A stretch of DNA of 40,938 bases from Sedimentisphaerales bacterium. Its GTDB lineage: Bacteria > Planctomycetota > Phycisphaerae > Sedimentisphaerales > Anaerobacaceae. Made by a program: the position numbers and the translations under genes. The notes under the pieces are model-generated. The model had not been told where the DNA came from. It made no database searches and worked only from the letters and a program-made list of their open reading frames with translations. The stretch lies in contig JARYLO010000011.1 of the NCBI GenBank assembly GCA_029907605.1, positions 1-40,938 of the forward strand, in the 5' to 3' direction. Below are positions 1 through 8,040 of this stretch, in pieces (the first letter of the stretch is position 1; every line of letters starts with the position of its first letter).

Positions 1-501
1 GCAGGTAGCAGACCCAGGCCAAGGTAGTGGCTATGTTGTCGTTGTAGACCGTCTTTGTGGCCTCTTGCGCCCCCCCCGTAACGCAGATCTAGCTTGCAGA
101 ACAGGGCTCCCATGGCCTATATCCTCTATCGGGCCTATCCGCTCATCGGCCAGATATCGCGTTAGGCACGGGCCAAGAAGATTGTCAATAGGATTCTTGA
201 GGTTTATCTCCTGGAAGGGAGCGTGTAGTAGCATTACGTTTGACCGCGAGCAGCCGGGCCCCCGTAGATCTATGCCACACGCCTCCATGGGACTATCGAT
301 AGGCGGTTTCCAAGAACCTGGGGATTCCTATTACTTCCGTAGGGATTCGATGTCCCTTGCGATGTTGTCTAGGCCGTTATCGCCAAGAAGGCCATCCCTC
401 TGCTCATTATAGTTTCCGAACCCGGTCGTGAATTGCCTGACGGACCTGATGGCGTATGTCGGCCCCAGTTGGGTATACAAAAGGTGAGGGCCCTTCGTTT
501 A
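1..501 (-). pseudogene. Decayed, unidentified coding remnants
   Basis: No intact gene fills this stretch, but three minus-strand pieces look like former protein sequence in different frames. Piece one (498 to 331, 55 codons ending in TAA) contains 'LGPTYAIRSVRQF' and 'DGLLGDNGLDNIARDIESL'. Piece two (about 327 to 80) contains 'HAPFQEINLKNPIDNLL' and 'RYLADERIGPIEDIGHG'. Piece three (about 80 to the window edge) reads 'GGAQEATKTVYNDNIATTL' in a frame that joins piece two at a run of eight C on the plus strand (70-77). The mix of residues looks natural, and no single frame is open throughout. It lies just downstream of the secreted protein at 546-1943, on the same strand. I do not recognise the family, and chance open frames remain possible. 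Confidence 0.35.
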
Positions 502-545
502 TCTCGATCAATTGCCTGGGTTGTAAAGTCACAACTCAAGCTCCT

Positions 546-1943
546 TTACCAATTCCAGGGGAGAAAGGACCCTGGTGTTGATGCAGGCCTGTCAGTGGCC
601 GCAGGCCTTGCCAGCCAGTCGTAGGTAGGCAGTATCCTGCCATCCCTTAGGCGCAGGCCGGTCCTGCACACCAGGGCCTGGCCATCGCGGCCTGTAGGCC
701 TTGTGGCAATGGCCTGGATCTGGGTCTGGGCAATGGGTATCACCTCTCGTGCGTTCGACTTGCCGTCCGAATTCCGGTCAAACCAGACCCCCAGTCCCTC
801 CAATTCCTTGCCCTCCAGCCAGCCGTCCCGGTTGTCGTCCAGTAGGTCCAGTGCCCTGTAACCATCCGGGAAGAACATCCACCAGGTGACGGACCCAAAC
901 AGTTGCCTGCCGGACGCGATGTTGCCCTTGTGGCCCGGATCCCAGACCAGTATGCCCGTTGTAGGCCTGACCCATGTGGTCTTCTCTGGGATGCCGTCAC
1001 CATCCAGATCAAAGGCCACGGTGATATCTGGATCGAGCAGATCGCTAATGGAGTCGCTCGGTTCAAGGCTGATGATTATGGGGGTGATGGCTCGTTCGCG
1101 GGCTTCGAGTGTCTTCAATGTGGACTTGATCCTTGCAATGGTAAGCCGCACACCCAATGGGATTGATCGTTCCTTCTGCCAAAGCCGTATGTATCCCGTG
1201 CCCGCCTCGTAACTGACGAGTTTTTCCAAGTGGCCCCTTAATATGACCTTGTGCTCAAGGTCCTTTGAGACTGCTAGGTTGTAGGCCATAAGATAAAGCC
1301 TTCTGACCTGATCTAGGCTTATCGTGCCCAGTTCCCTTGGCATAGATACAGCGGATTCCTGACAGAGCAGTTGCAGGTATTGATCCAGCAGGCTCGCAAG
1401 GCCCAGGACGATCAATGGGTCCTTTGGACTCAGCATCAATGCGCGGTGGAAGTTCCAGTGCGCCAAGGCAAAATGCCCCAGTGCCTCATCGAGAGGCATG
1501 GGCTTGGGCTGCCAGCCTGAGGCCTTTAGCTCCCGCTGGATGGTATCTACGCGATCCCAGAAGGCCTTTGAGGTGTCGCCAGTTACGTCATAGGTGGATC
1601 CTAGCCCGAACTCCTCCAGGGTCCTACGGATGGCCTCCATCCTTTGTACGTATCTTTGCCTTTCCGCACGTGGCCATGGATCCTCTATGGTTGGAAGGTT
1701 AGGCTTCTGCCCTTTTTCGTTATACTGGTAAATGGCAGGTACGATGATGGCATTTTCGGCAAATGCCAGGTAGTGAAGCCTTGCAAGTGTATAGTAGCCA
1801 AGGGGGTCATTCGGCCTTTCCTCGACGTAATGCTGGGCATTGGCTATGAGCCTGTCTATCGGTACCCAGCAGGGCATGACATACTCCCCACGGGCCGCAT
1901 TGGTGACCAATGCAGCAATAGTGAGAACCCAGTACCGTTGCAT
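546..1943 (-). CDS. Secreted protein with C-terminal EF-hand-like calcium motifs
   Basis: This 465-residue protein starts with a short hydrophobic signal-like segment (about residues 1-19), so it is probably exported. The middle is helical and may be TPR-like ('RPNDPLGYYTLARLHYLAF', then 'LGHFALAHWNFHRALMLSP'). The last 150 residues carry Asp-rich loops of EF-hand/dockerin type: 'DLDGDGIPE', 'DDNRDGWLEGKEL' and 'DRNSDGKSNAREV'. It ends 'DGRILPTYDW...', then a short tail to TAA. The start is supported by GGAGGGCAGAGT just before the ATG. Similar repeat-plus-EF-hand exported proteins are common in Planctomycetota; that is family knowledge, and the function is unknown. It is divergent from the GT39 gene. 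Confidence 0.75.
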   Translation of the reverse strand: MQRYWVLTIAALVTNAARGEYVMPCWVPIDRLIANAQHYVEERPNDPLGYYTLARLHYLAFAENAIIVPAIYQYNEKGQKPNLPTIEDPWPRAERQRYVQRMEAIRRTLEEFGLGSTYDVTGDTSKAFWDRVDTIQRELKASGWQPKPMPLDEALGHFALAHWNFHRALMLSPKDPLIVLGLASLLDQYLQLLCQESAVSMPRELGTISLDQVRRLYLMAYNLAVSKDLEHKVILRGHLEKLVSYEAGTGYIRLWQKERSIPLGVRLTIARIKSTLKTLEARERAITPIIISLEPSDSISDLLDPDITVAFDLDGDGIPEKTTWVRPTTGILVWDPGHKGNIASGRQLFGSVTWWMFFPDGYRALDLLDDNRDGWLEGKELEGLGVWFDRNSDGKSNAREVIPIAQTQIQAIATRPTGRDGQALVCRTGLRLRDGRILPTYDWLARPAATDRPASTPGSFLPWNW

Positions 1944-2077
1944 ACTCTGCCCTCCAATACAAAACTATTGAATAGTCTAGGGGCCAGACCGCGGAGGTCA
2001 AGCCTGCTTGTGCGGGTAAGTTTTCTCTTGCGGTACAGGGTCAGGTCCATAAAACTCTCTACGCAAAAGGGGTGTTG

Positions 2078-3718
2078 ATGGTAATGCGGAATGGACTGAA
2101 GGCAGTCGCTATATTAGTGGGCATCATGGCCCTATATGGCCTGTTGGCATCCTCTAGCACGCTATGGGATAGAGATGAGCCAAGGTTTGCCAGGGCGACC
2201 ATGGAGATGGTCGAATCGGGCAATTACCTCTATCCTACATTCAATGGTCAGCTCCGGCCGGACAAGCCCATATTGATCTATTGGGCGATGTCTGTGTTCG
2301 TCAGGATCCTTGGCAGCAGGGAATTGGCCTTCAGGCTGCCTTCTATAGTTGGCACGGCAATCAGTTGCTACATCACCTACCTTATGGCCAGGAGGCTGTC
2401 TTGCGCTGAGACAGGCCTTTGGGCCATGGCGATATTGGCAACCAGCCTGATGGCGATAGTCGAGGGCACGGCGGCAACCGCAGACGGCCTACTGCTGGCC
2501 TGTATGATGGGGGCTATGTGGCAATTCATGAAGGTCTTTCCAGGCAGGATGGGGATCGGCCATGCGGTGGCCCTGGGCCTTGCGCTTGGCCTTGCAATGT
2601 TGGCCAAAGGGCCTGTGGGCCTACTGCCTGTGTTGATAATCTTGTCGGTAGTATATCTAGTCGAGAAGGGGCAATTGCGTTTGACCAACCGGTTATGGCC
2701 GGTCGTCTTTGCCACTGCGATCGCGATCTGCATCTTCATTGCCTGGGCGTTACCTGCAAACGTGGCCACAGGCGGTCTGTTTGCCAAGGCAGGTCTTGGC
2801 CACCACGTTATGGGCCGAAGCCTCAGACCGTTGGAAGGGCACGGGGGTAGGTGGCTAGTCTACCTGCCTTATTACATACCTGTAGCATTAGTCTTCTTGT
2901 TCCCATGGACCATCCACCTGCCAGGTGCCATATCCGCATTCATAGGCAGGAGGATCGCAGACCGCAGGATCTGCATGATCCTACTGGCCTGGATAGGGGT
3001 GGTCTTTGTCATCATGACCATCGTTGCGACAAAACTACCTCATTATGTCCTTTTTGCATGGCCTGCTTTGGCTATGGTCTTGGCAAGGGTGATAACATTG
3101 GCCAAGGCAGGGCGATTGACCCAGCAGGACCTAAGGTGGTTGCGTGTTGGTGTGCTCTTATATGCACCATTGGCCACCGGCGCTGCATTAGGTCTAGGGT
3201 CGCTAGGTTGGGTCTTAGGTATTCCTAAGTGGCCAGGGGTTGTGGCTGCTGCGATCTTGGCACTGACAGCGATAGCTGCCATCTCGTTTCAGTTCAAAGG
3301 CAGGATCTGCCATGGCTCATACGTACTTTTAGGTGGAAGCGTGTTATTGCTGTTGGCCATCTCCGTGTTGGTGATGCCTGCCATCGAGAAGGTCAAGATC
3401 TCGCTACCACTTGCAAAGGCGATCCTGGGGCATGTAGGCGCGGATACGCCTATCGCCACATTTGGCTATGCAGAGCCATCGTTGAACTTCTACCTTGGCA
3501 AGAGGATGGAACATCTTGTCAGTGCTGAGCAGGTCCTTGAATGGGTCCACAGGCCAGGCAGGGGGATATTGGTGGTCTCAGATCCTCAGCAAAAGGTATT
3601 ACAGGATCAAGATGGCCTTGCTGGCATGAAGGTGATCGCACAGGTCAATGGCTATAACTTCAGCAAGGGAAAGAGGGTGACCGTTTGGGCTTTGGCTAAG
3701 GACTCGATTGATGGCTAG
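2078..3718 (+). CDS. GT39/ArnT-like membrane glycosyltransferase
   Basis: A 546-residue multi-pass membrane protein with the hallmark of the GT-C/GT39 (PMT, ArnT) superfamily: an early transmembrane helix followed by 'WDRDEPRFARA' (D31-R-D-E34), where the acidic pair in the first periplasmic loop is catalytic. Such enzymes transfer a sugar from a polyprenyl-phosphate donor to lipid A, protein or another periplasmic acceptor. About ten hydrophobic stretches follow, then a C-terminal globular domain ('DTPIATFGYAEPSLNFYLG') of the ArnT type. The ATG at 2078 is chosen because AAAAGGGG lies five bases upstream; a GTG at 2072 is also in frame. Its stop overlaps the start of the PAP2 gene, so the two are probably co-translated. 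The nearby DPM1-like GT2 could make the donor. The sugar and acceptor cannot be told from sequence. Confidence 0.85.
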   Translation: MVMRNGLKAVAILVGIMALYGLLASSSTLWDRDEPRFARATMEMVESGNYLYPTFNGQLRPDKPILIYWAMSVFVRILGSRELAFRLPSIVGTAISCYITYLMARRLSCAETGLWAMAILATSLMAIVEGTAATADGLLLACMMGAMWQFMKVFPGRMGIGHAVALGLALGLAMLAKGPVGLLPVLIILSVVYLVEKGQLRLTNRLWPVVFATAIAICIFIAWALPANVATGGLFAKAGLGHHVMGRSLRPLEGHGGRWLVYLPYYIPVALVFLFPWTIHLPGAISAFIGRRIADRRICMILLAWIGVVFVIMTIVATKLPHYVLFAWPALAMVLARVITLAKAGRLTQQDLRWLRVGVLLYAPLATGAALGLGSLGWVLGIPKWPGVVAAAILALTAIAAISFQFKGRICHGSYVLLGGSVLLLLAISVLVMPAIEKVKISLPLAKAILGHVGADTPIATFGYAEPSLNFYLGKRMEHLVSAEQVLEWVHRPGRGILVVSDPQQKVLQDQDGLAGMKVIAQVNGYNFSKGKRVTVWALAKDSIDG

Positions 3719-4496
3719 GTATCCCAGAAGAAATGAAGGTCCATTGTTTTTGGTGATCATACTTGCCTTGCTTGCTGTGATTTCACTGATTTGTTGGCTG
3801 TGGGTGGACCGGCCGCTGGCCTATTGGCTCAGCAGGCAGGACCGGTCCTGGTATAACCATGGCCTTGTAACTGCAATTGTGCAGCTAGGTAAAGGCCGGG
3901 TCCTTGCCTGGTTTATTTCCCTTGCGGTTGCATACAAGGGCATAAGGCCTGGCGTGGTGGCTGCAGTTATTTCACTGATTGTGGCAGGGATGATGGTCGG
4001 GCCGCTAAAGCCGATTGTGGGCAGGGTCAGGCCTGCAGCAGCGATCGCAGCAAGCAGGGGTGCCTCCACCAATATCAGTGGATCCCAGAGGCACTCATTT
4101 CCATCTGGTGATGCAGCGGCTGCATTTGCTGTGGCATCTACCCTTTGCGGCCTTGTTGCTGGCTGGAAGGCAATAGGCCTGATTGTGATTGCCACGGCGG
4201 TTGCGTGTCTTCGCGTGATATCGCTGAACCACTATCCCTCCGATGTCATTGCAGGGGCTGCCATAGGGCTGGTCTCTGGCATTGTTGGTTTGAGGATCGC
4301 AAGGGCCTGGTATCTGCCCGATCGACGCCACCAAGGCACGGCGGTGCGGATGATAGGCGCTGCAGCCGTTGTGTTAATCACAGCAGGAAGCTTCTTGTTC
4401 CAGGGGAAAGGTCCAATGTTGGCGTTCCTGATATATCTTGGGCCTATCGTCTGTATCTGGCTGGTCTGGGATGCACTTGGTCGTAGATTTAGATAG
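3711..4496 (+). CDS. PAP2-family membrane phosphatase
   Basis: A 261-residue protein with all three PAP2 phosphatase motifs: K100...R107-P ('KPIVGRVRP'), H128...PSGD (131-134), and R168...H174...D178 ('RVISLNHYPSDVI'). These form the phosphohistidine active site used on lipid phosphates. Hydrophobic helices surround the motifs, so catalysis is probably on the periplasmic face. With a polyprenyl-phosphate-sugar transferase just upstream, undecaprenyl-diphosphate recycling or lipid A dephosphorylation are the likely roles (inference). The ATG overlaps the GT39 stop (GATGGCTAG); a TTG three bases earlier is in frame. The 3' end overlaps the convergent LAB_N gene by 8 bases. Confidence 0.88.
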   Translation: MARYPRRNEGPLFLVIILALLAVISLICWLWVDRPLAYWLSRQDRSWYNHGLVTAIVQLGKGRVLAWFISLAVAYKGIRPGVVAAVISLIVAGMMVGPLKPIVGRVRPAAAIAASRGASTNISGSQRHSFPSGDAAAAFAVASTLCGLVAGWKAIGLIVIATAVACLRVISLNHYPSDVIAGAAIGLVSGIVGLRIARAWYLPDRRHQGTAVRMIGAAAVVLITAGSFLFQGKGPMLAFLIYLGPIVCIWLVWDALGRRFR

Positions 4497-4773
4497 ATGA
4501 CCTTGGCCTATGGATCAGCATCAAGTTCCGCACATATATGAAGCAGCCTGCAAGTTGGCCGGCGATGAACACAGGGTCCTGGCGGGCGATGGCATAGACC
4601 AGAAGGGTCAGGCCGCCTGCGATACTAAGGTACCAGAATGTAATAGGCACGACGCTCCTGCCGGACCTCTCCGATGCGATCCATTGGACCAGGAACCTGC
4701 TCATAAATGCAGCTTGGCCGATAAAGCCTATGACCGTCCACAGATCCAGCTTCTGCATCAATCCTTCGAGCAT
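4489..4773 (-). CDS. LAB_N-domain small membrane protein (lipid A biosynthesis N-terminal type)
   Basis: A 94-residue protein with three hydrophobic helices matching the stand-alone LAB_N domain (lipid-A-disaccharide synthase N-terminal region): 'WTVIGFIGQAAFMSRFLVQW', 'ERSGRSVVPITFWYLSIAGG', and 'GCFIYVRNLMLI'. Such proteins usually sit beside DPM1-like glycosyltransferases and GT39 transferases in lipid A or glycolipid modification clusters, as here. Its start overlaps the upstream GT2 gene by 16 bases, so they form an operon. The protein ends naturally at TAA. Its exact biochemical role is not settled for the family. Confidence 0.85.
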   Translation of the reverse strand: MLEGLMQKLDLWTVIGFIGQAAFMSRFLVQWIASERSGRSVVPITFWYLSIAGGLTLLVYAIARQDPVFIAGQLAGCFIYVRNLMLIHRPRSSI

Positions 4774-5534
4774 CTGGCCTTCACCTCCGTATTAGATCTG
4801 GTCAGCTCGATAGCCTCATATCTGAGCCATCTGCTACTGATCCATCTGACAGCAAGGGTGTCATAGAATGCCCTAAAGACGCGGTTCCAGACCCCGTATT
4901 TTGCCTTTCCTGCATGCCTAGGATGGTGTCTGACAGGCACCTCTATCACCTTGAACCCTGCGATCCTGAACAATGTCGGCATGAACCTATGCATGCCATT
5001 AAAAAGAAAGATCCGCCTTGTGCACTCTGCTCTAAAGACCTTCAGACCACACGCAGAATCATGGATCTTCTCATTAGTCAGCCAGTTCCTGACTGCATTG
5101 GCTATCCTTGTAGAGACCAGGCGGATCCACGGATCGTGCCTTTCCTTTCGCCAGCCATTGACCATGTCCCAATCACCTGTCTTGAGCAGCTCCAGCATGC
5201 GTGGTATCTCAGCAGGGTCATTCTGCATGTCCGCATCCATGGTGGCTATAAAGGTCCCTCTTGCGGCCCTAAGCCCTGCATCAAGTGCAGCGGTCTGTCC
5301 AGACCGCTGCCTTAGCCTCAGGACCCGCAGCATGGGATACTGGGATAGAAGTCCAGCCAGTACCAGTGGAGTCTGGTCCGTACTGCCATCATCTACGATG
5401 ATAATCTCCCAAGCACAGTCAAGGTGCCCCAGTGCCTTGGCAGTGGCTGCTACCAAGTCTGGAAGGTTGTCGGCCTCGTTGTGTGCTGGTGCAACTACCG
5501 ACAATAGTATGCCGTGCGTAGCGTTATTGTGCAT
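4758..5534 (-). CDS. GT2 glycosyltransferase, dolichyl-phosphate mannose synthase-like
   Basis: A family 2 glycosyltransferase of about 258 residues. It has the nucleotide-sugar binding 'EIIIVDDGSTDQTP', the metal-binding D-x-D in 'IATMDADMQNDP', and the acceptor region 'NWLTNEKIHDSACGLKVFR' typical of DPM1/ArnC-like enzymes, which load a sugar onto polyprenyl phosphate. There is no C-terminal membrane domain, and the adjacent LAB_N protein may provide membrane association. The ATG at 5534 is used; a GTG at 5552 would add six residues and no strong ribosome site separates the two. The product would be a donor for the GT39 enzyme on the opposite strand (inference). Confidence 0.88.
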   Translation of the reverse strand: MHNNATHGILLSVVAPAHNEADNLPDLVAATAKALGHLDCAWEIIIVDDGSTDQTPLVLAGLLSQYPMLRVLRLRQRSGQTAALDAGLRAARGTFIATMDADMQNDPAEIPRMLELLKTGDWDMVNGWRKERHDPWIRLVSTRIANAVRNWLTNEKIHDSACGLKVFRAECTRRIFLFNGMHRFMPTLFRIAGFKVIEVPVRHHPRHAGKAKYGVWNRVFRAFYDTLAVRWISSRWLRYEAIELTRSNTEVKARCSKD

Positions 5535-5618
5535 GAGAGGGGATTCTATCACCTAGTGCTCATACTTCAACTACTGGAAGGATCAGGACCGGCAAGTCCT
5601 ATTTTAGGTTCCAATATG

Positions 5619-5646
5619 TTGAAGCCCAGACAAGGCTGGCTATAAT
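5619..5646 (+). promoter_or_regulatory. Sigma-70-type promoter for the DUF362 gene
   Basis: TTGAAG at 5619-5624, a 16-base spacer and a perfect TATAAT at 5641-5646. It lies about 60 bases before the DUF362 start, in the gap between divergent genes. Confidence 0.6.
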
Positions 5647-5709
5647 GATCTACTATAGTGAAATAAGGCTACGATCCTTGGAAACCAGGTACTTGGTCGG
5701 GAGATGACT

Positions 5710-6750
5710 ATGAGATCCTATTCGCGTCGCCAGCTGCTCAGGACGGCACTTGCTGGCACTGCCGCTACATGGATGGCGATGAGATGGTCTAGGTCTGCAG
5801 TTGGCGCAGAGTCGCAAGGTGCTAGCGCACAGGCAGGTACGGGCAAGTCCCGCGTAGCCTTGGTTGCAGGCCAGGATCGGGCAGAGATGACCTTCAAGGC
5901 ACTTAAGGTGTTTGAGAAGGAGATCGCCCAGGCAATAGGGAATAAGAGGGTGATCGTAAAGCCAAACAATGTGTTTGCAGGCAACAGGCTGGCCTGTACT
6001 GACCCTGCAAATCTAGAAGGCATATTGGAGTTTCTCAAGTCCATAGGCAAGTGTTCTGAGGTGATCATTGCTGAATCCGGGGCAGTGACACCTACATTGG
6101 AGGGATTCGAGGGCTTAGGCTACAACCCTGTTGCTGCAAGATACAATGCCAGGCTCGTGGACCTGGACAAGGAGGCATATGAGCTGTTGCCATGCCTAAA
6201 CGAGCAGGACATGCAGGCCCACCCTTGCAGGGTATCTAAGCTGCTTATGGATCCTAATAACTTCGTGATATCTGCAGCAAAGCTCAAGACACACGATACG
6301 GTTGTGGCCACCCTCTCGCTGAAGAACATAGTGATGGCAGCACCATTAAAGATCAACAGGGGCTCAGACAAGCGGATCGTACACGGCGGTGGCTATCGTG
6401 CCATAAACGTCAATATCGCCACCCTCGCTACCAGGCTCAGACCAGACCTGGCGGTCATAGATGGGTTTGAGGGCATGGAAGGAGAAGGGCCTGTGCGAGG
6501 CACTGCGGTGGATCACAGGGTATGCGTGGTAGGCCTGGACTGGCTGGCTGCAGACCGGGTGGGACTTGAGCTTATGGGCATTGATCCATCGCAGGTGGGG
6601 TATCTGGTCTATTGTGCGCGTATGGGCGTGGGCCAGTATGACCTGGATCGTATAGCGGTCGTTGGCGAGGACATAAGAGGGCATGTAAGGAAGTACAGGT
6701 TGTCTAGCAGCATAGAGCGTCAGTTGCAGTGGATGAATCGGCCTGCCTGA
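5710..6750 (+). CDS. Tat-exported DUF362 family protein
   Basis: A 346-residue DUF362 protein. It opens with a twin-arginine signal ('SRRQLLRTALAG' at residues 5-16, followed by a hydrophobic run), which implies export in a folded state. The DUF362 core is clear: 'VIVKPNNVF', 'VIIAESG', 'FVISAAKLKTHDTVVATLSLKNIV' and 'LAVIDGFEGMEGEGPVRG'. In other proteins the domain is sometimes linked to iron-sulfur domains, but there are no Cys clusters here. GGGAG at 5699-5703 fits the ATG at 5710; the in-frame ATG at 5704 abuts it. The biochemical role of DUF362 is unknown. It has its own promoter and converges on the anti-sigma gene with a four-base gap. Confidence 0.85.
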   Translation: MRSYSRRQLLRTALAGTAATWMAMRWSRSAVGAESQGASAQAGTGKSRVALVAGQDRAEMTFKALKVFEKEIAQAIGNKRVIVKPNNVFAGNRLACTDPANLEGILEFLKSIGKCSEVIIAESGAVTPTLEGFEGLGYNPVAARYNARLVDLDKEAYELLPCLNEQDMQAHPCRVSKLLMDPNNFVISAAKLKTHDTVVATLSLKNIVMAAPLKINRGSDKRIVHGGGYRAINVNIATLATRLRPDLAVIDGFEGMEGEGPVRGTAVDHRVCVVGLDWLAADRVGLELMGIDPSQVGYLVYCARMGVGQYDLDRIAVVGEDIRGHVRKYRLSSSIERQLQWMNRPA

Positions 6751-6754
6751 TGGA

Positions 6755-7300
6755 TCAGGATCTGGGGTACAGCTTATCGGCCATCTCCTGACCGATGGCC
6801 TTTGCATAGTACTGGTTCATGGCCTTTGCACCCAACTGCTGGGCAGTGCTGATGGATGAAAAGAGCCCTATCCTACCCAACGCCGCTATGGCCAGGCATG
6901 CGGCCACCTGTGAGATAGAACCTCGCACTTGTCTGAGCCTGTAGGCAATAGATGGCTGTGGCCTTGCCAAACGTAGGGCCTGTGCCTGTGGGCCCTGGCG
7001 CAAAGAGCGGCCAAGCCTGGAGATGGCCTTTGTGTTGGCCTTGTAGAGCAGGTCCTCACGCATGGGGGTACACCTGGTCAGAGACAATGCCAACAATACC
7101 TTGCCTGTGCCAGCAAGCCGCCTTTGGCATCGCCTGCAGGTAGAGATGTGCCTCTGGACCCAAGGCGTATCGAGGGTGATCGGTGACCTTGCCAAGAGAC
7201 TATCTGCCCAGCCCATTTCCCTGTCGAAACGCAACTGGTCCTTGATCAGTCTACATTCTTTCTTGTCGTGGCTACTCATATCCTTTATGCTGCTAAGCAT
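6755..7300 (-). CDS. Zinc-finger anti-sigma factor, membrane-anchored
   Basis: A 181-residue protein just downstream of an ECF sigma factor. It carries the ZAS-type metal motif H51-x3-C55-x2-C58 ('HISTCRRC') in the N-terminal cytoplasmic region and one weak hydrophobic segment near residues 129-150. This is the usual plan of an ECF anti-sigma factor that holds its sigma at the membrane. The ATG at 7300 is chosen because it lies one base past the sigma stop and follows GGAGGATCGAGGA; an ATG seven codons later is possible. The open frame extends upstream into the sigma gene. Because the partner sigma is frameshifted, this protein may have lost its target. Confidence 0.7.
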   Translation of the reverse strand: MLSSIKDMSSHDKKECRLIKDQLRFDREMGWADSLLARSPITLDTPWVQRHISTCRRCQRRLAGTGKVLLALSLTRCTPMREDLLYKANTKAISRLGRSLRQGPQAQALRLARPQPSIAYRLRQVRGSISQVAACLAIAALGRIGLFSSISTAQQLGAKAMNQYYAKAIGQEMADKLYPRS

Positions 7301-7301
7301 A

Positions 7302-7867
7302 CTATCCTCGATCCTCCATCCACAATGCCAAGAGCCTGATGGCCCTGCACCTGCAAACCCTTGCACTATTGCCAGAGATCCCAAGGATCTTGCCTATCTG
7401 AGCATATGATAGATCTGCAAAATCCCGCAGTATAAGGAGCTGCCTGAGGTGTTCGGGAAGCCTGGCGATGTTGGCCCTGAGCTCTGGACGAGCCAGGCCT
7501 GGTCGATCTGTTGGCATTGACTACTGTCATGGTCATCCCTGCAAACTAGCTGCCCTGCGCCCTCGATCGCCTTCCTCTCCATGCATCTTGAACGCAGCAG
7601 TGAGATCGCAATATTAGCGGCGGTCTTGAAAAGGTATGCCTTGGTATTGGCCGGCCTGCGGCCTGATTCCAAATGTGCAAGATGTAAGCACGTACTCTGG
7701 TACACGTCAGCTGCATCCTGATCGTTGCCCAGCAATCGCCAGCGCATGGTGACCAGGGCTGGCCCTTGCCGTTGCATGGTCTTGAGGATCCACCCATAGC
7801 GGATATCGACCGCATCGGCAAGATATACGAAACCTGCCAGTTCGCGCACCAACGTCTGGTCTGTCAT
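7302..7867 (-). pseudogene. ECF RNA polymerase sigma factor, frameshifted
   Basis: The first frame (from ATG at 7867) gives a sigma-2-like region: 'LVTMRWRLLGNDQDAADVYQSTCLHLAHLE' and 'TKAYLFKTAANIAISLLRSR'. At about 7515-7525 the family sequence moves to the -1 frame, which encodes a good sigma-4 region: 'LRANIARLPEHLRQLLILRDF', 'LSYAQIGKILGISGNSARV'. In the first frame the protein runs on into unrelated residues. One base is missing relative to an intact gene. No slippery heptamer is visible at the junction, so mutation is more likely than programmed frameshifting. Split products would separate the -10 and -35 binding domains and are unlikely to work. It is followed directly by its anti-sigma gene. 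Confidence 0.8.
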
Positions 7868-7918
7868 GCCATCTTCCAGGCCCGGTCGTGTCTACCTATA
7901 AGACGGTCCAGGCAAGGG

Positions 7919-7930
7919 ATTGTTAACAAT
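7919..7930. promoter_or_regulatory. Perfect 12-base palindrome between divergent sigma and gspE genes
   Basis: ATTGTTAACAAT reads the same on both strands and sits in the 170-base gap between the divergent sigma gene and the secretion cluster. A dimeric regulator site is possible but unproven. The rest of the gap is relatively AT-rich and shows no convincing promoter. Confidence 0.35.
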
Positions 7931-8040
7931 GATTCCTCTAATCTTATGTTCCAACTGTTGGCATTATTGTAACTTGGATTCTTGGATGTTAACGATCGTG
8001 CTGTGAGTGCGTCATAGTGGCAGAAGGATAATCGAAGGCA

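Noticed and set aside
1-545. Structured RNA (RNase P, tmRNA or similar) in the first 545 bases
   Set aside because: None of the conserved core sequences of these RNAs could be seen, and the minus strand looks like decayed protein-coding sequence.
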